DNA from: Paraglaciecola sp. L1A13
GTDB taxonomy: Bacteria; Pseudomonadota; Gammaproteobacteria; Enterobacterales; Alteromonadaceae
Assembly: GCF_009796745.1 (NCBI RefSeq)
Contig: NZ_CP047024.1
Location: 1,364,001 to 1,428,000 of the forward strand
Direction: 5' to 3'
DNA length: 64,000 nt
The notes under the pieces are model-generated. The model worked only from the letters and a program-made list of their open reading frames with translations. It had not been told where the DNA came from and did no database searches. This document shows positions 8,487-17,108 of the stretch, in pieces (the first letter of the stretch is position 1; each line of letters opens with the position of its first letter). A program made the position numbers and the translations under genes.

Positions 8487-9446
8487 ATGACAGAGCAAAG
8501 CTTATCAATTAACCAACATATTCATTTAGCACGAATAGATGATGTTATGTGCTATGTACAATCCCATTTAGACAGCCCACTGAACATGTCAGATTTAGCA
8601 GATATTGCGTGTTTTTCGACATTTCATTTCCAGCGTCTTTTTTGTCTTTACACGGGCCAAAGTCTGGCCAAGTACATTCTTATATCTAGACTGAGAAAAG
8701 CCTGTTGGCAATTGGCTTTTCGTCAACATCTGTCATTGATAGATATCGCTCTTAGCTGCGGTTTTAACGATGATCAAAGTTTCAGTCGCGCGTTTAAGCG
8801 CCAATTAGGGCTAGCGCCGTCGTTATACCGTAAAGGTTGTTTGGCACAAGCCAAGACCAATTTACTTTTTGGCCCTCAACCTGCTTCTTTTATGTCACAG
8901 AAATACATCGGTCACGTAACGTTACGCACACCGGAACTAAACAAGCGCCGAGCGATAATAAACCCCCGTCATTATCATAAAGACAGCGTGCAAATCGTTG
9001 ACTTTCCGCAAACAGCCATCGCATTCTTAGCCCACCATGGGTCCCCTGAAACCTTGATGGGTACGGTGGCACGCTTTATTGAGTGGCGTAAGAAATTTGG
9101 GTCACCGCCTAGCGTGAGCAAAACGTTCAATATTTTGTACAATGGTCCTCAATCCGTTGCGCCACAAGCATATCGATTCGATGTGGCTGCCTCGTTATTT
9201 TCACCGCTCATGGCGAATGATTATGGTGTGCAAGAGGGCGAAATTCGCGGTGGAAAATGTGCGGTTTTGCGTCATACTGGCAGCGATAATGATTTGGGAT
9301 ACAGCATCGAATATTTGTATCGGGACTGGTTTCGCCAAGCAAATGCTCAATTGCGTGATGAACCATTATTTATACAGCGAGTACGAAGCTTTCCGGATGT
9401 AGATGAACAAAGCAGTATTATTGATATCTATTTGCCTATCGACTAA
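8487..9446 (+). CDS. AraC-family transcriptional regulator with GyrI-like effector domain
   Basis: This 319-residue regulator has an N-terminal AraC DNA-binding domain at about 15-115. It has two helix-turn-helix units; the second carries the signature IALSCGFNDDQSFSRAFKRQLGLAPSLYR. A C-terminal GyrI-like effector-binding domain follows at about 165-318 (FPQTAIAFLAHHGS, RGGKCAVLRHTGS, SIEYLYRDWF, IDIYLPI). The order matches the Rob/SoxS-like regulators that sense small hydrophobic or cationic compounds, but ligand and targets are unknown here. The start ATG has AAGG about 11 bases upstream. The gene stands alone, and the inverted repeat just upstream may be its own operator. Confidence 0.85.
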   Translation: MTEQSLSINQHIHLARIDDVMCYVQSHLDSPLNMSDLADIACFSTFHFQRLFCLYTGQSLAKYILISRLRKACWQLAFRQHLSLIDIALSCGFNDDQSFSRAFKRQLGLAPSLYRKGCLAQAKTNLLFGPQPASFMSQKYIGHVTLRTPELNKRRAIINPRHYHKDSVQIVDFPQTAIAFLAHHGSPETLMGTVARFIEWRKKFGSPPSVSKTFNILYNGPQSVAPQAYRFDVAASLFSPLMANDYGVQEGEIRGGKCAVLRHTGSDNDLGYSIEYLYRDWFRQANAQLRDEPLFIQRVRSFPDVDEQSSIIDIYLPID

Positions 9447-9561
9447 TTGATTGTTGCTCAAAGGCGGTTTTTCATCGTGCTTTTCCGGCAACATGGGTAT
9501 GATAGCGCCATTGAAATCCCCAATGATCCCATTGGGCACAGTACACTGATAGGAATAACCC

Positions 9562-10035
9562 ATGATTAATAACGATGTGATGCGTCGTATTCGCTATATT
9601 TTTGATTTTAACGATAAGCAAATGCTCGACGTGTTTGCGCAAGCTGAATACCCTGCAACCATTGCTCAGTTGCATAGTTGGTTACGTAAAGAAGAAGAAC
9701 CAGAATTTGTACGCATTACCGATTTGCAGTTCGCGTTATTTTTAAACGGTTTAATTAACCTAAAACGTGGCAAGCGAGAAGGGGAGCCCGCTCCTGTTGA
9801 GCGAGTCTTAACGAACAATATTATTTTGATGAAGCTTAAGATAGCGCTTAATCTTCAAGCCGAAGATATTCTAGCTATCATGGATTCAAGCGACTTTCGT
9901 TTGTCCAAGCATGAGTTAAGTGCATTATTTCGTAAACCCGGTAATCGCCATTACCGCGAGTGCCAAGACCAGTTCTTACGTAACTTCTTAAAAGGTTTAC
10001 AGTTAAAGTTACGCGGTGAAGCTCAGAAGGATTAA
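9562..10035 (+). CDS. yehS: DUF1456 (YehS-like) protein
   Basis: This 157-residue cytoplasmic protein matches the YehS/DUF1456 family in length (E. coli YehS is about 156 residues) and in its duplicated layout. The first half begins NNDVMRRIRYIFDFND and the second NNIILMKLKIALNLQAEDILAIM; each half has a conserved LSKHEL/ITDLQF-type helix. The family has no established biochemical function. GGAATAACCC precedes the ATG, giving a plausible ribosome site. Confidence 0.85.
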   Translation: MINNDVMRRIRYIFDFNDKQMLDVFAQAEYPATIAQLHSWLRKEEEPEFVRITDLQFALFLNGLINLKRGKREGEPAPVERVLTNNIILMKLKIALNLQAEDILAIMDSSDFRLSKHELSALFRKPGNRHYRECQDQFLRNFLKGLQLKLRGEAQKD

Positions 10036-10161
10036 TCGTTAGTTTAGTGCGCTGCTTTGCTTGTTGTATGGCGGCTCACTTAGATCAAAGTCTCAGAGCA
10101 AAAAAAAGCTAAATCTAATGTGGCATGCTAAAGTGATTAAAGCTGAAAAAAGAAATATGCT

Positions 10162-10905
10162 ATGCCACTGACTTTTATTTTGTCCTTATTAACTTTGCTT
10201 ATATCTACTCAAGCAAAGCCAAATTCAGCGCCTGCTGCCATGCGTTATTCTATTAACGTAGCAGAAGTTGATGGCGCGCAGCCCCAAGCAAAAACGATCG
10301 CACTATTTAAACATCTGTATGCCAGCCTGAATATTAGCCCGATGCTCGTTAGCTTTCCCTCTAAGCGCGGTTTAAATATGGTAAACAGTGGAAAGCTAGA
10401 CGCAGAAGCGTTCCGTTTCGCTTCAATAGGCCGACGATATAAAAACCTTATTCGCGTAGAAGAGCCTCTTGGTGTGGGTCAAACGGGTTTTTTCTGTGTG
10501 CGGCAAGCGGCTTGTAAAATAGATGAAGAGCATAAAATTGCAATGTTAGTCGGGTTTGAAAGAGCTACTGATATATGCCAGCAGCTTTCCTTGAGTTGTG
10601 AATATGTATCGTCGGCTAGAGGGTTAGGCAAGTTACTCGATCAAGGTTTAGTACACGCTATTTTGGCTACCACGATCGAGGGAAAACAGATTATTTGTCA
10701 GGCTAAGCAAAACACCTATTTTTTCAAAGTTCAAGATTCATTGGTGCGCTATGGATATCACTATGTACACCGCAAGCATAAATCTCTTGTGCCGGTGTTA
10801 GCACGAAACCTCCGTAAAATGCGCCAGCAAGGTATGTTGAACTTTGAAAAGAGTCTCGCTCAACTTACCGATTATGGCTGTAATAAGCAGGTCACGATTC
10901 TATAA
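10162..10905 (+). CDS. Periplasmic substrate-binding-like protein (SBP_bac_3/PBPb type)
   Basis: This 247-residue exported protein has a signal peptide at residues 1-19 (hydrophobic LTFILSLLTLLIS, likely cut after TQA). The mature part resembles solute-binding family 3: RYSINVAEVDGAQPQAKTIALFKHLYASL at the start, an SFPSKRGLNMVNSGKLDAEAFR lobe motif and a VLARNLRKMRQQGML end helix. It has two cysteine pairs that could form disulfides (CVRQAAC and CQQLSLSC). No permease or ATPase gene is adjacent. In Alteromonadales such orphan proteins often have sensory rather than transport roles, but that is inference here. Confidence 0.7.
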   Translation: MPLTFILSLLTLLISTQAKPNSAPAAMRYSINVAEVDGAQPQAKTIALFKHLYASLNISPMLVSFPSKRGLNMVNSGKLDAEAFRFASIGRRYKNLIRVEEPLGVGQTGFFCVRQAACKIDEEHKIAMLVGFERATDICQQLSLSCEYVSSARGLGKLLDQGLVHAILATTIEGKQIICQAKQNTYFFKVQDSLVRYGYHYVHRKHKSLVPVLARNLRKMRQQGMLNFEKSLAQLTDYGCNKQVTIL

Positions 10906-10950
10906 CGTTATTTAAGCCTCAAATGCTTTACGCAGTTGGCGCCTGTTAGG

Positions 10951-12081
10951 TTATATCGCTAAAAAACTGCGAATTTCTTCTGCTCTGGTTAGTCCATCAT
11001 TGAAGCCCAGTTCTATTAATTCTTTACAATACTCTCGCTCAAAAATGAGATAACTCAATAACGATGAGTCCTCTTTGTTATGTAAACCCATTATGCGCAG
11101 CAACGATTTAATCCCCGAAGGCATCTGATGAAAATGACGCGCAGCTATCTCGTTAAATGTGATGCTAGGATTAATCATTAGGCAATCGATGTTCTTTAAC
11201 TTACTTTGCTGACGTTGAGCGGGAGTGAGTTGAGCAATTGTTTGATTAATGCGTTGCATACGCTCTAAATCGGAGCGTAACGTGTCAGCAAAAATGGTGT
11301 CTAGCAAATGTCCGGCAATTTCTAAGCCGCCCGGATAATGAATTACATCGGTAAAACGCGGTGCTCTTTCGGGTTGTTCCACACCAATCACCAATATCTT
11401 TTCTGCTCCAAGGTGTATTGGAGGACTCAAGGGCGAAAGTTGATGTACTGAGCCATCACCCAAAAATTCACCGTCGAGCTTTACCGGAGGAAAGACCAAT
11501 GGGATCGCTGATGACGCCATTAAGTGCTCACTGTGTAAAGCCGTTTTAATTCCTCGGCGTTGTTGTCTGTGCCATGGTTGTATGGTTTGGTGACCTTGAA
11601 AATAGCTAATAGAGTCATGAGTACTATAGCTTGAGGCACTGATACTTATCGCTCGCAAATATCCGTTGGCAACGTTATTGTCAATTCGTTTGAAGTCGAG
11701 TTTTTTTCGGATCAGTTTACGCAGTGGCTCATTGTTAAGCAGACTACTGGGATGTTTTTGATTGAGAGCCGATTGAAAACTTTGAAAGTAGCTTTTTGCT
11801 AAATGAGAATAAACGTCCCGTATACCGCTTCCATAAACTTGGCGCGTGGTGAAGTTCTTCCATACGTGTTCCAGTTTACGTATGCCTAAATGATAGCAAG
11901 ATGCATAACAAGCAAGCCCCGTCGCGTTAATTGCTCCAGCTGAGCTTCCGCAAACTATGGGAAACGGAATACCTCGGTTACGAGGTAAAAAAGTACTAAT
12001 AGATTTTAGCACGCCCAATTGGTATGCAGCTCTTGCGCCACCACCAGATAAAAGCAGCGCATATTGATTTCGTTCATGCAT
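10951..12081 (-). CDS. Patatin-like phospholipase
   Basis: This 376-residue serine hydrolase has the patatin Ser-Asp dyad. The oxyanion loop is GGGARAAYQLG from residue 13, the nucleophile elbow is GSSAG at 45-49 (Ser47), and the catalytic Asp is in GDGS at about residue 209, where most members have DGG. The C-terminal 120 residues form a helical extension. No signal peptide or membrane helix is visible, so it probably acts on membrane lipids from the cytoplasm. The stop of the metallo-beta-lactamase-fold gene lies beyond its start on the same strand, so the two may be read together. Confidence 0.85.
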   Translation of the reverse strand: MHERNQYALLLSGGGARAAYQLGVLKSISTFLPRNRGIPFPIVCGSSAGAINATGLACYASCYHLGIRKLEHVWKNFTTRQVYGSGIRDVYSHLAKSYFQSFQSALNQKHPSSLLNNEPLRKLIRKKLDFKRIDNNVANGYLRAISISASSYSTHDSISYFQGHQTIQPWHRQQRRGIKTALHSEHLMASSAIPLVFPPVKLDGEFLGDGSVHQLSPLSPPIHLGAEKILVIGVEQPERAPRFTDVIHYPGGLEIAGHLLDTIFADTLRSDLERMQRINQTIAQLTPAQRQQSKLKNIDCLMINPSITFNEIAARHFHQMPSGIKSLLRIMGLHNKEDSSLLSYLIFEREYCKELIELGFNDGLTRAEEIRSFLAI

Positions 12082-12107
12082 GTTGTATTTGGGTCCTACC
12101 TTTCATC

Positions 12108-12947
12108 TTAAAAAGCAATGCTCATACCTTCGGCTGCGGCGAATAAATGCAATTCTGCTTCGGCGATTGCAATCAGTTCCTGACATTGGGCTTCTACTGA
12201 GGCGATGTTGTCATCGGTACGTGTATGGTCATGACTATAAAGGGCTAAGCGCTTAGCCCTGCATGCCATTGACAGTTTCACCGCTTCCTCAGCCACTGAA
12301 TGTCCCCAACCTGATTTTGCCGGCATATCAGCTAACATATATTGCGCATCATGAATAACTAAATCCGCATCTCGAGCAAATTCTACCCAATCAAGAAAAT
12401 CAGTATTCTTTTTATATGGGGGGTAAAGCTCGTTATCGGTAATATAAACCACTTTGCTACCGTCAGCTTCTATGCAGTAGGCGCTGCCTCCGCCTGGATG
12501 GTTGATTTTTTGCCGTTGAATCCGTGCTTCGCCAATTTGCCAATGTAACAGCGTATCAGGTTGCGTTAGCAGGGTGATATTTGATTGTAATGTGCCGTAT
12601 GGCACAGGGAAATAGCTGCCACTCATTTGTTTTAGAATATTGTCGTGCTCTGCCAGAGTAGTTTGTCCTGGTGTAATAAAAATATTGCGGTGAGGCTGAT
12701 AAATGGGAGCAAAAAACGGAAAACCTTGGATGTGATCCCAATGATTATGCGTCAGTAACAAATGAATGTCTGTGTTTTTTGTGATGAGCTTCTGGCCCAA
12801 TGCACGAATGCCGGTGCCCGCATCTATGATGATGTCGCTACCGTCATTTAACTCAACATGCACACAGGCTGTGTTGCCGCCATACTTAATATAATCGGCA
12901 CCCGGCGTTGGTATTGAGCCACGTACGCCATAAAAGGTTAATTGCAT
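12108..12947 (-). CDS. Metallo-beta-lactamase-fold hydrolase
   Basis: This is a 279-residue cytoplasmic protein. The zinc motif HxHxDH is intact (HNHWDH, residues 67-72), after the family opening MQLTFYGVRGSIPTPG and IIDAGTGIRALG. A later HDAQY and a SHDH near the C-terminus fit the remaining ligands. The pattern matches the phosphodiesterase/RNase Z-like branch of the fold that begins with LTFxGxRGS. I placed the start at the internal ATG at 12947, because the family begins there; a 25-residue upstream extension (to 13022) has no family resemblance. The substrate is unknown. Confidence 0.8.
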   Translation of the reverse strand: MQLTFYGVRGSIPTPGADYIKYGGNTACVHVELNDGSDIIIDAGTGIRALGQKLITKNTDIHLLLTHNHWDHIQGFPFFAPIYQPHRNIFITPGQTTLAEHDNILKQMSGSYFPVPYGTLQSNITLLTQPDTLLHWQIGEARIQRQKINHPGGGSAYCIEADGSKVVYITDNELYPPYKKNTDFLDWVEFARDADLVIHDAQYMLADMPAKSGWGHSVAEEAVKLSMACRAKRLALYSHDHTRTDDNIASVEAQCQELIAIAEAELHLFAAAEGMSIAF

Positions 12948-13077
12948 CAATATACCCAACTCTCGGCTGCTACAGATATACCCGTAAGCGACCTTTGATA
13001 TTCGTTGATTAAAGATTAGCACTAAACGGGCTATTCAATAAGCGCTAATAATATGCTCATGTATATAAATTTATGCC

Positions 13078-13112
13078 GATAAAAAAAGCGCAATAATTGC
13101 GCTTTTTTTATC
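13078..13112. terminator. Intrinsic terminator downstream of proS
   Basis: A perfect 16-bp inverted repeat with a 3-nt loop. GC-rich core GCGCAA/TTGCGC is flanked by A7 and T7 runs, so it can terminate on either strand. It lies about 50 bases beyond the proS stop codon on the minus strand. Confidence 0.9.
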
Positions 13113-13158
13113 GTTATATACGCTAGCTAAGCTAGAGCATATTAAATGAACTGTAACG

Positions 13159-14874
13159 TTATAAGTTGGAGATAAACTCAACTAATTTAGGTATATCAAT
13201 TAGTTGTTTCTCACCACTACGACGGTTTTTATATTCTACCTTTTGCTCATCAAGGTTGCGCTCGCCTATTATAATTGTATGTGGCACACCGATTAATTCC
13301 ATATCGTTGAACATTACGCCTGGGCGCTCTTTACGATCATCGAATAATACTTCCACACCGATAGCTTTAAGCTGGGTATATAAATCTTCCGCTATTTGCT
13401 GAATGCGTTGAGATTTATGCATGTTCATAGGAACAAGTGCCACTTTAAATGGCGCAATAGCGTCAGGCCAAATTATGCCGTACTTATCATGGTTTTGTTC
13501 AATAGCGGCAGCCACGATACGTGATACACCTATACCGTAACAGCCCATAGTGAGTACCTGATGTTTGCCATTTTCGTCAAGCACACCGCAATTTAACGCT
13601 TGTGAGTATTTATCACCAAGTTGGAAAATGTGACCCACTTCAATACCACGTTTGATTTCAATGGTGCCTTTACCATCGGGTGATGGGTCACCGGCTTGCA
13701 CATTGCGAATGTCGGCTACTTGGAAGTCTTTAGCATCACGCTCCCAATTGACGCCGGTATAATGAACGTCATTTTCATTTGCGCCACATACGAAGTCAGC
13801 CAAAACGGCAGCACTGCGATCAACAATAACAGGTATGGTTAGCCCTACAGGTCCAATTGACCCTATGCTACAACCTAAGCTGTCTTCGATTTGAGCTTCA
13901 CTTGCCATCGTAAGTGGCGCAAAAATAGCGTCCATTTTTTCAGCTTTTAATTCATTTAATTGATGGTCACCGCGCAATACCAGTGCCACTAAACCTTGTT
14001 GACCTTTGTCGTCAATTTCACCTAGTACAATTAAGGTTTTAACCGACTGCTCAGCAGGCACGTTTAATAGCGCGCTGACTTGTTCAATTGTTTTAGCATT
14101 CGGAGTCGCGATTTTTGCTATCTCGGCATTGGGTGCTGGGCGAGCCGTTTGTGGAGCAAGGGCTTCGGCTTTTTCGATATTTGCCGCATAATCAGAGGCG
14201 TTGCTAAAAGCAATATCATCTTCGCCTGAATCAGCCAATACGTGAAATTCATGTGAGGCATTACCGCCAATCGAGCCATTATCGGCAATTACTGGGCGAA
14301 ATTCTAAATTGATACGCTCGAATACACGACAATAAGCAGCAAACATATCATCGTATGTTTTATTTAAACATTCGTCGCTCAAATGAAACGAGTAAGCGTC
14401 TTTCATAGTGAACTCACGGCCACGCATTACACCAAAGCGAGGGCGTACTTCATCGCGAAATTTGGTTTGAATCTGATACACATTTAACGGCAGTTGCTTG
14501 TAACTACTGACTTCGTTTTTAACTAAAGCCGTGACAACTTCCTCGTGTGTTGGCCCTAGTACGAAGTCTCTGAAGTTACGATCTTTGATACGTAATAGTT
14601 CAGGGCCATATTCATCCCAACGACCAGATTCTTGCCATAAATCAGCTGGTTGCACCACAGGCATCAATATTTCTAATGAGCCTGCTCGATCCATTTCTTC
14701 ACGCACAATTTGGGCGACTTTGTTCAATACACGCAACCCAGTCGGTAACCAGGTGTACAGTCCGGACGCGAGCTTGCGAACCAAGCCTGCACGTAACATT
14801 AGCTGGTGACTGATCACTTCTGCATCTGCAGGTGTTTCTTTCTGGGTAGATAATAAATATTGGCTTGTGCGCAT
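13159..14874 (-). CDS. proS: Prolyl-tRNA synthetase
   Basis: This 571-residue class II synthetase is the usual size for the bacterial type with an inserted editing domain. Visible are the N-terminal [15 protein letters not shown], motif 2 ([28 protein letters not shown], around 140-166), the editing insertion at about 225-390, motif 3 ([16 protein letters not shown]) and the anticodon-binding domain ([18 protein letters not shown]). It charges tRNA-Pro in the cytoplasm. The gene has its own terminator and sits 91 bases downstream of trmO on the same strand, so the two may be cotranscribed. Confidence 0.97.
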   Translation of the reverse strand: MRTSQYLLSTQKETPADAEVISHQLMLRAGLVRKLASGLYTWLPTGLRVLNKVAQIVREEMDRAGSLEILMPVVQPADLWQESGRWDEYGPELLRIKDRNFRDFVLGPTHEEVVTALVKNEVSSYKQLPLNVYQIQTKFRDEVRPRFGVMRGREFTMKDAYSFHLSDECLNKTYDDMFAAYCRVFERINLEFRPVIADNGSIGGNASHEFHVLADSGEDDIAFSNASDYAANIEKAEALAPQTARPAPNAEIAKIATPNAKTIEQVSALLNVPAEQSVKTLIVLGEIDDKGQQGLVALVLRGDHQLNELKAEKMDAIFAPLTMASEAQIEDSLGCSIGSIGPVGLTIPVIVDRSAAVLADFVCGANENDVHYTGVNWERDAKDFQVADIRNVQAGDPSPDGKGTIEIKRGIEVGHIFQLGDKYSQALNCGVLDENGKHQVLTMGCYGIGVSRIVAAAIEQNHDKYGIIWPDAIAPFKVALVPMNMHKSQRIQQIAEDLYTQLKAIGVEVLFDDRKERPGVMFNDMELIGVPHTIIIGERNLDEQKVEYKNRRSGEKQLIDIPKLVEFISNL

Positions 14875-14965
14875 CGGCGTGAGTTTCTCAATTAGTTCTG
14901 GGTTATTAATCGGCGGCTATTCTACCAGTGACGCCGGCTAGGCTAAAGTCCCTAAACGGGAAATC

Positions 14966-15715
14966 TTAACAATCTTTACGCTGGGCGTTGTGAATGATAC
15001 TGGTCACGTAATTCGCGTGCTCATTTACCCGCCAGCGAATATTCAAGTCAAATAGGCTCATGCCATATTCTTCATCACTGTCCTGTTTGGCCTTATATGC
15101 TGGACGAGGATCTTGCGCCAACACCTGTTCTATCAACGCAGTTAGCTGTGGGTAACGACTCTGCCAATGCACTAACTGATTTGCACATTGGGTTTCAAAA
15201 TATACCGGCATCGTGGAAGGCGCTCCGTCAGCGAATCCGCCGGTTGCATCGGGAATACTATCAGCCCATGGAACATAAGGCTTAATGTCAATTATGGGCG
15301 TCCCATCGAGTAAATCGACACCTTTTACCCGTAAACTCAGGCGGCCATTTTTATGTTGTATTGAGTCATATTTAACAACAGACATACCTATACCGTTTGG
15401 TCTAAATGTGCTGCGTGTGGCGAGTACGCCTTGTTTTTTATTTCCGCCTAAGCGCGGTGGTCGCACCATTGGTGACCAACCTTGCTCAACCGTTTTGTGA
15501 AATTGGAACAGCAGCCATAAATGGCTGAACTGTTCTATACCGCGCAACATATTTGGATCGGCGAACTCTTTATCAAATACGATTTCACCGAAGGCTGCAT
15601 CCACAAGGTTGGGTTGTCTGGGAATAGCAAATTTTTGCCGGTATGGCGTGTGAATCACTCCCAGTGGGTGTAAATTAATTTCGTGTTGCTCAGGCATAGC
15701 ACTACTTTTAGTCAT
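14966..15715 (-). CDS. trmO: tRNA (N6-threonylcarbamoyladenosine(37)-N6)-methyltransferase TrmO
   Basis: This 249-residue protein of the TsaA/YaeB family methylates t6A37 of tRNA-Thr, using S-adenosylmethionine. Family motifs are LHPLGVIHTPYRQKFAIPRQP at the start, LRGIEQFSHLWLLFQFH, RSTFRPNGIGMSVVK and LDGTPIIDIKPYVPWAD. The C-terminal part includes DPRPAYK. It has no membrane or signal sequence. It is divergent from serB across a 170-bp gap and upstream of proS on the same strand. Confidence 0.92.
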   Translation of the reverse strand: MTKSSAMPEQHEINLHPLGVIHTPYRQKFAIPRQPNLVDAAFGEIVFDKEFADPNMLRGIEQFSHLWLLFQFHKTVEQGWSPMVRPPRLGGNKKQGVLATRSTFRPNGIGMSVVKYDSIQHKNGRLSLRVKGVDLLDGTPIIDIKPYVPWADSIPDATGGFADGAPSTMPVYFETQCANQLVHWQSRYPQLTALIEQVLAQDPRPAYKAKQDSDEEYGMSLFDLNIRWRVNEHANYVTSIIHNAQRKDC

Positions 15716-15885
15716 AATGAAGGGTTAAGCGGTCATGGTAAGCGCCAACGCATGTTATCTCCAAAGTAATTTTTCTACGGGCTTGAGGGCATTCGTAAAT
15801 GCTCGGTCAATAAACCAATCAGTTAGATTTTGAATGCGCTGGATTTTATCTTGGGCTTTGTTAACATTCAGCCCTATTCATTATT

Positions 15886-16980
15886 TTGGTCATTCATGTG
15901 TTTGAATTTAGCCCGCACTCGAAACAACTTGCTTCTAGCCTTTTTCTCGAAAGGTTGATTACTGATCCTACATTTAGTCAGTTTCATTTTATTAATGATC
16001 GTATCGTTAGCAAAATTGCGCACGATAATTTCACCCCAAGCAAACTTAGCCTCACGGGCTTTAACCTTGAAACTGAACACAGTAGTTTAGTTATTTTTGC
16101 TGAAGGTTTAAGTTTGGCAAAAGTATTTGCCGTATCGATGGCATTTTCTGACAAGCTTAATGTGCTGTGTTACGAAGTGTTGCGCAACGTGCCGTTAACT
16201 GGCGTAGGTATAGTTTTGCGGGTTGAAAGACGTAGCAAAGAAGATTTACGACCACTACTTGAAAATATCGCGAACAAGCACGCCGTTGAAATGTGTTTAT
16301 TCGCCCGCGCGCCGCGCTTAGATGAACCTGGTTTATTGCTTATGGATATGGACAGCACCGTGATCAGTATTGAGTGTATTGACGAAATTGCTAAGCTGGC
16401 GGGTGTGGGCGATGAGGTATCCAGCGTTACTGAGCAAGCTATGCAAGGCAAATTAGATTTTGCTGAAAGTTTGCGCAGCCGAGTAGGGTGCCTGGCTGGC
16501 GCAAATGAAGACATATTACAACAGGTCCGCCGTGCATTACCGTTGATGCCAGGGATCTTTAATTTGGTTAAATTCTTAAAGCAACATCAATGGAAGCTTG
16601 CCATTGCGTCAGGTGGATTCAGTTATTTCGCCGACTATCTAGCTGATAGGCTAGAGCTTGATGCTGCCATTGCTAATGGTTTAGGCATTGTCGATGGCAA
16701 ATTAACTGGAAAGGTTGAAGGGGATATAGTTGATGCCCAAGTCAAAGCAGCCACGTTATTAGAACTGGCTAACGAGTTTGATATTGCTGACAGCCAAACT
16801 ATTGCCATGGGTGATGGAGCGAATGATTTGGTGATGATGAATGCGGCGGCATTAGGCGTGGCATTTCATGCGAAACCAGTGGTACGCGCACAGGCGGATA
16901 TTTCTATTCGCAATGGCGGGTTAGATAAGTTGTTGTGGGTATTGGCTGCTTCAACTCCCAATGCAAATATCGCCAAGTAA
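15886..16980 (+). CDS. serB: Phosphoserine phosphatase
   Basis: This 364-residue HAD-family phosphatase performs the last step of serine synthesis (O-phosphoserine to serine). The nucleophile motif is DMDST (about residues 154-158), the cap region includes DEIAKLAGVGDEVSSVTEQAM, motif II is ASGG, and motif IV is GDGANDL. The first 140 residues form the ACT-like extension typical of proteobacterial SerB. Start choice is uncertain: an in-frame stop at 15862 leaves TTG at 15886 or GTG at 15898, neither with a clear Shine-Dalgarno sequence. The gene ends 130 bases before the convergent PilZ gene. Confidence 0.93.
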   Translation: MVIHVFEFSPHSKQLASSLFLERLITDPTFSQFHFINDRIVSKIAHDNFTPSKLSLTGFNLETEHSSLVIFAEGLSLAKVFAVSMAFSDKLNVLCYEVLRNVPLTGVGIVLRVERRSKEDLRPLLENIANKHAVEMCLFARAPRLDEPGLLLMDMDSTVISIECIDEIAKLAGVGDEVSSVTEQAMQGKLDFAESLRSRVGCLAGANEDILQQVRRALPLMPGIFNLVKFLKQHQWKLAIASGGFSYFADYLADRLELDAAIANGLGIVDGKLTGKVEGDIVDAQVKAATLLELANEFDIADSQTIAMGDGANDLVMMNAAALGVAFHAKPVVRAQADISIRNGGLDKLLWVLAASTPNANIAK

Positions 16981-17046
16981 TAAGCTGCGCCTAGCCTAAT
17001 AATATGCCTAAAAAACTTTTGCGTGTTGATTGGTAAGTTAGTTTTG

Positions 17047-17074
17047 GGTGGCACCTTTAAAGTGCCACCTTATT
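17047..17074. terminator. Bidirectional terminator between serB and the PilZ gene
   Basis: GGTGGCAC and GTGCCACC form a perfect 8-bp stem over a 7-nt loop, followed by TTATT. It lies between convergent genes and can serve both. Confidence 0.75.
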
Positions 17075-17108
17075 AAATTGTCATGGGTTGTGAAACGGGG
17101 TTGTAATA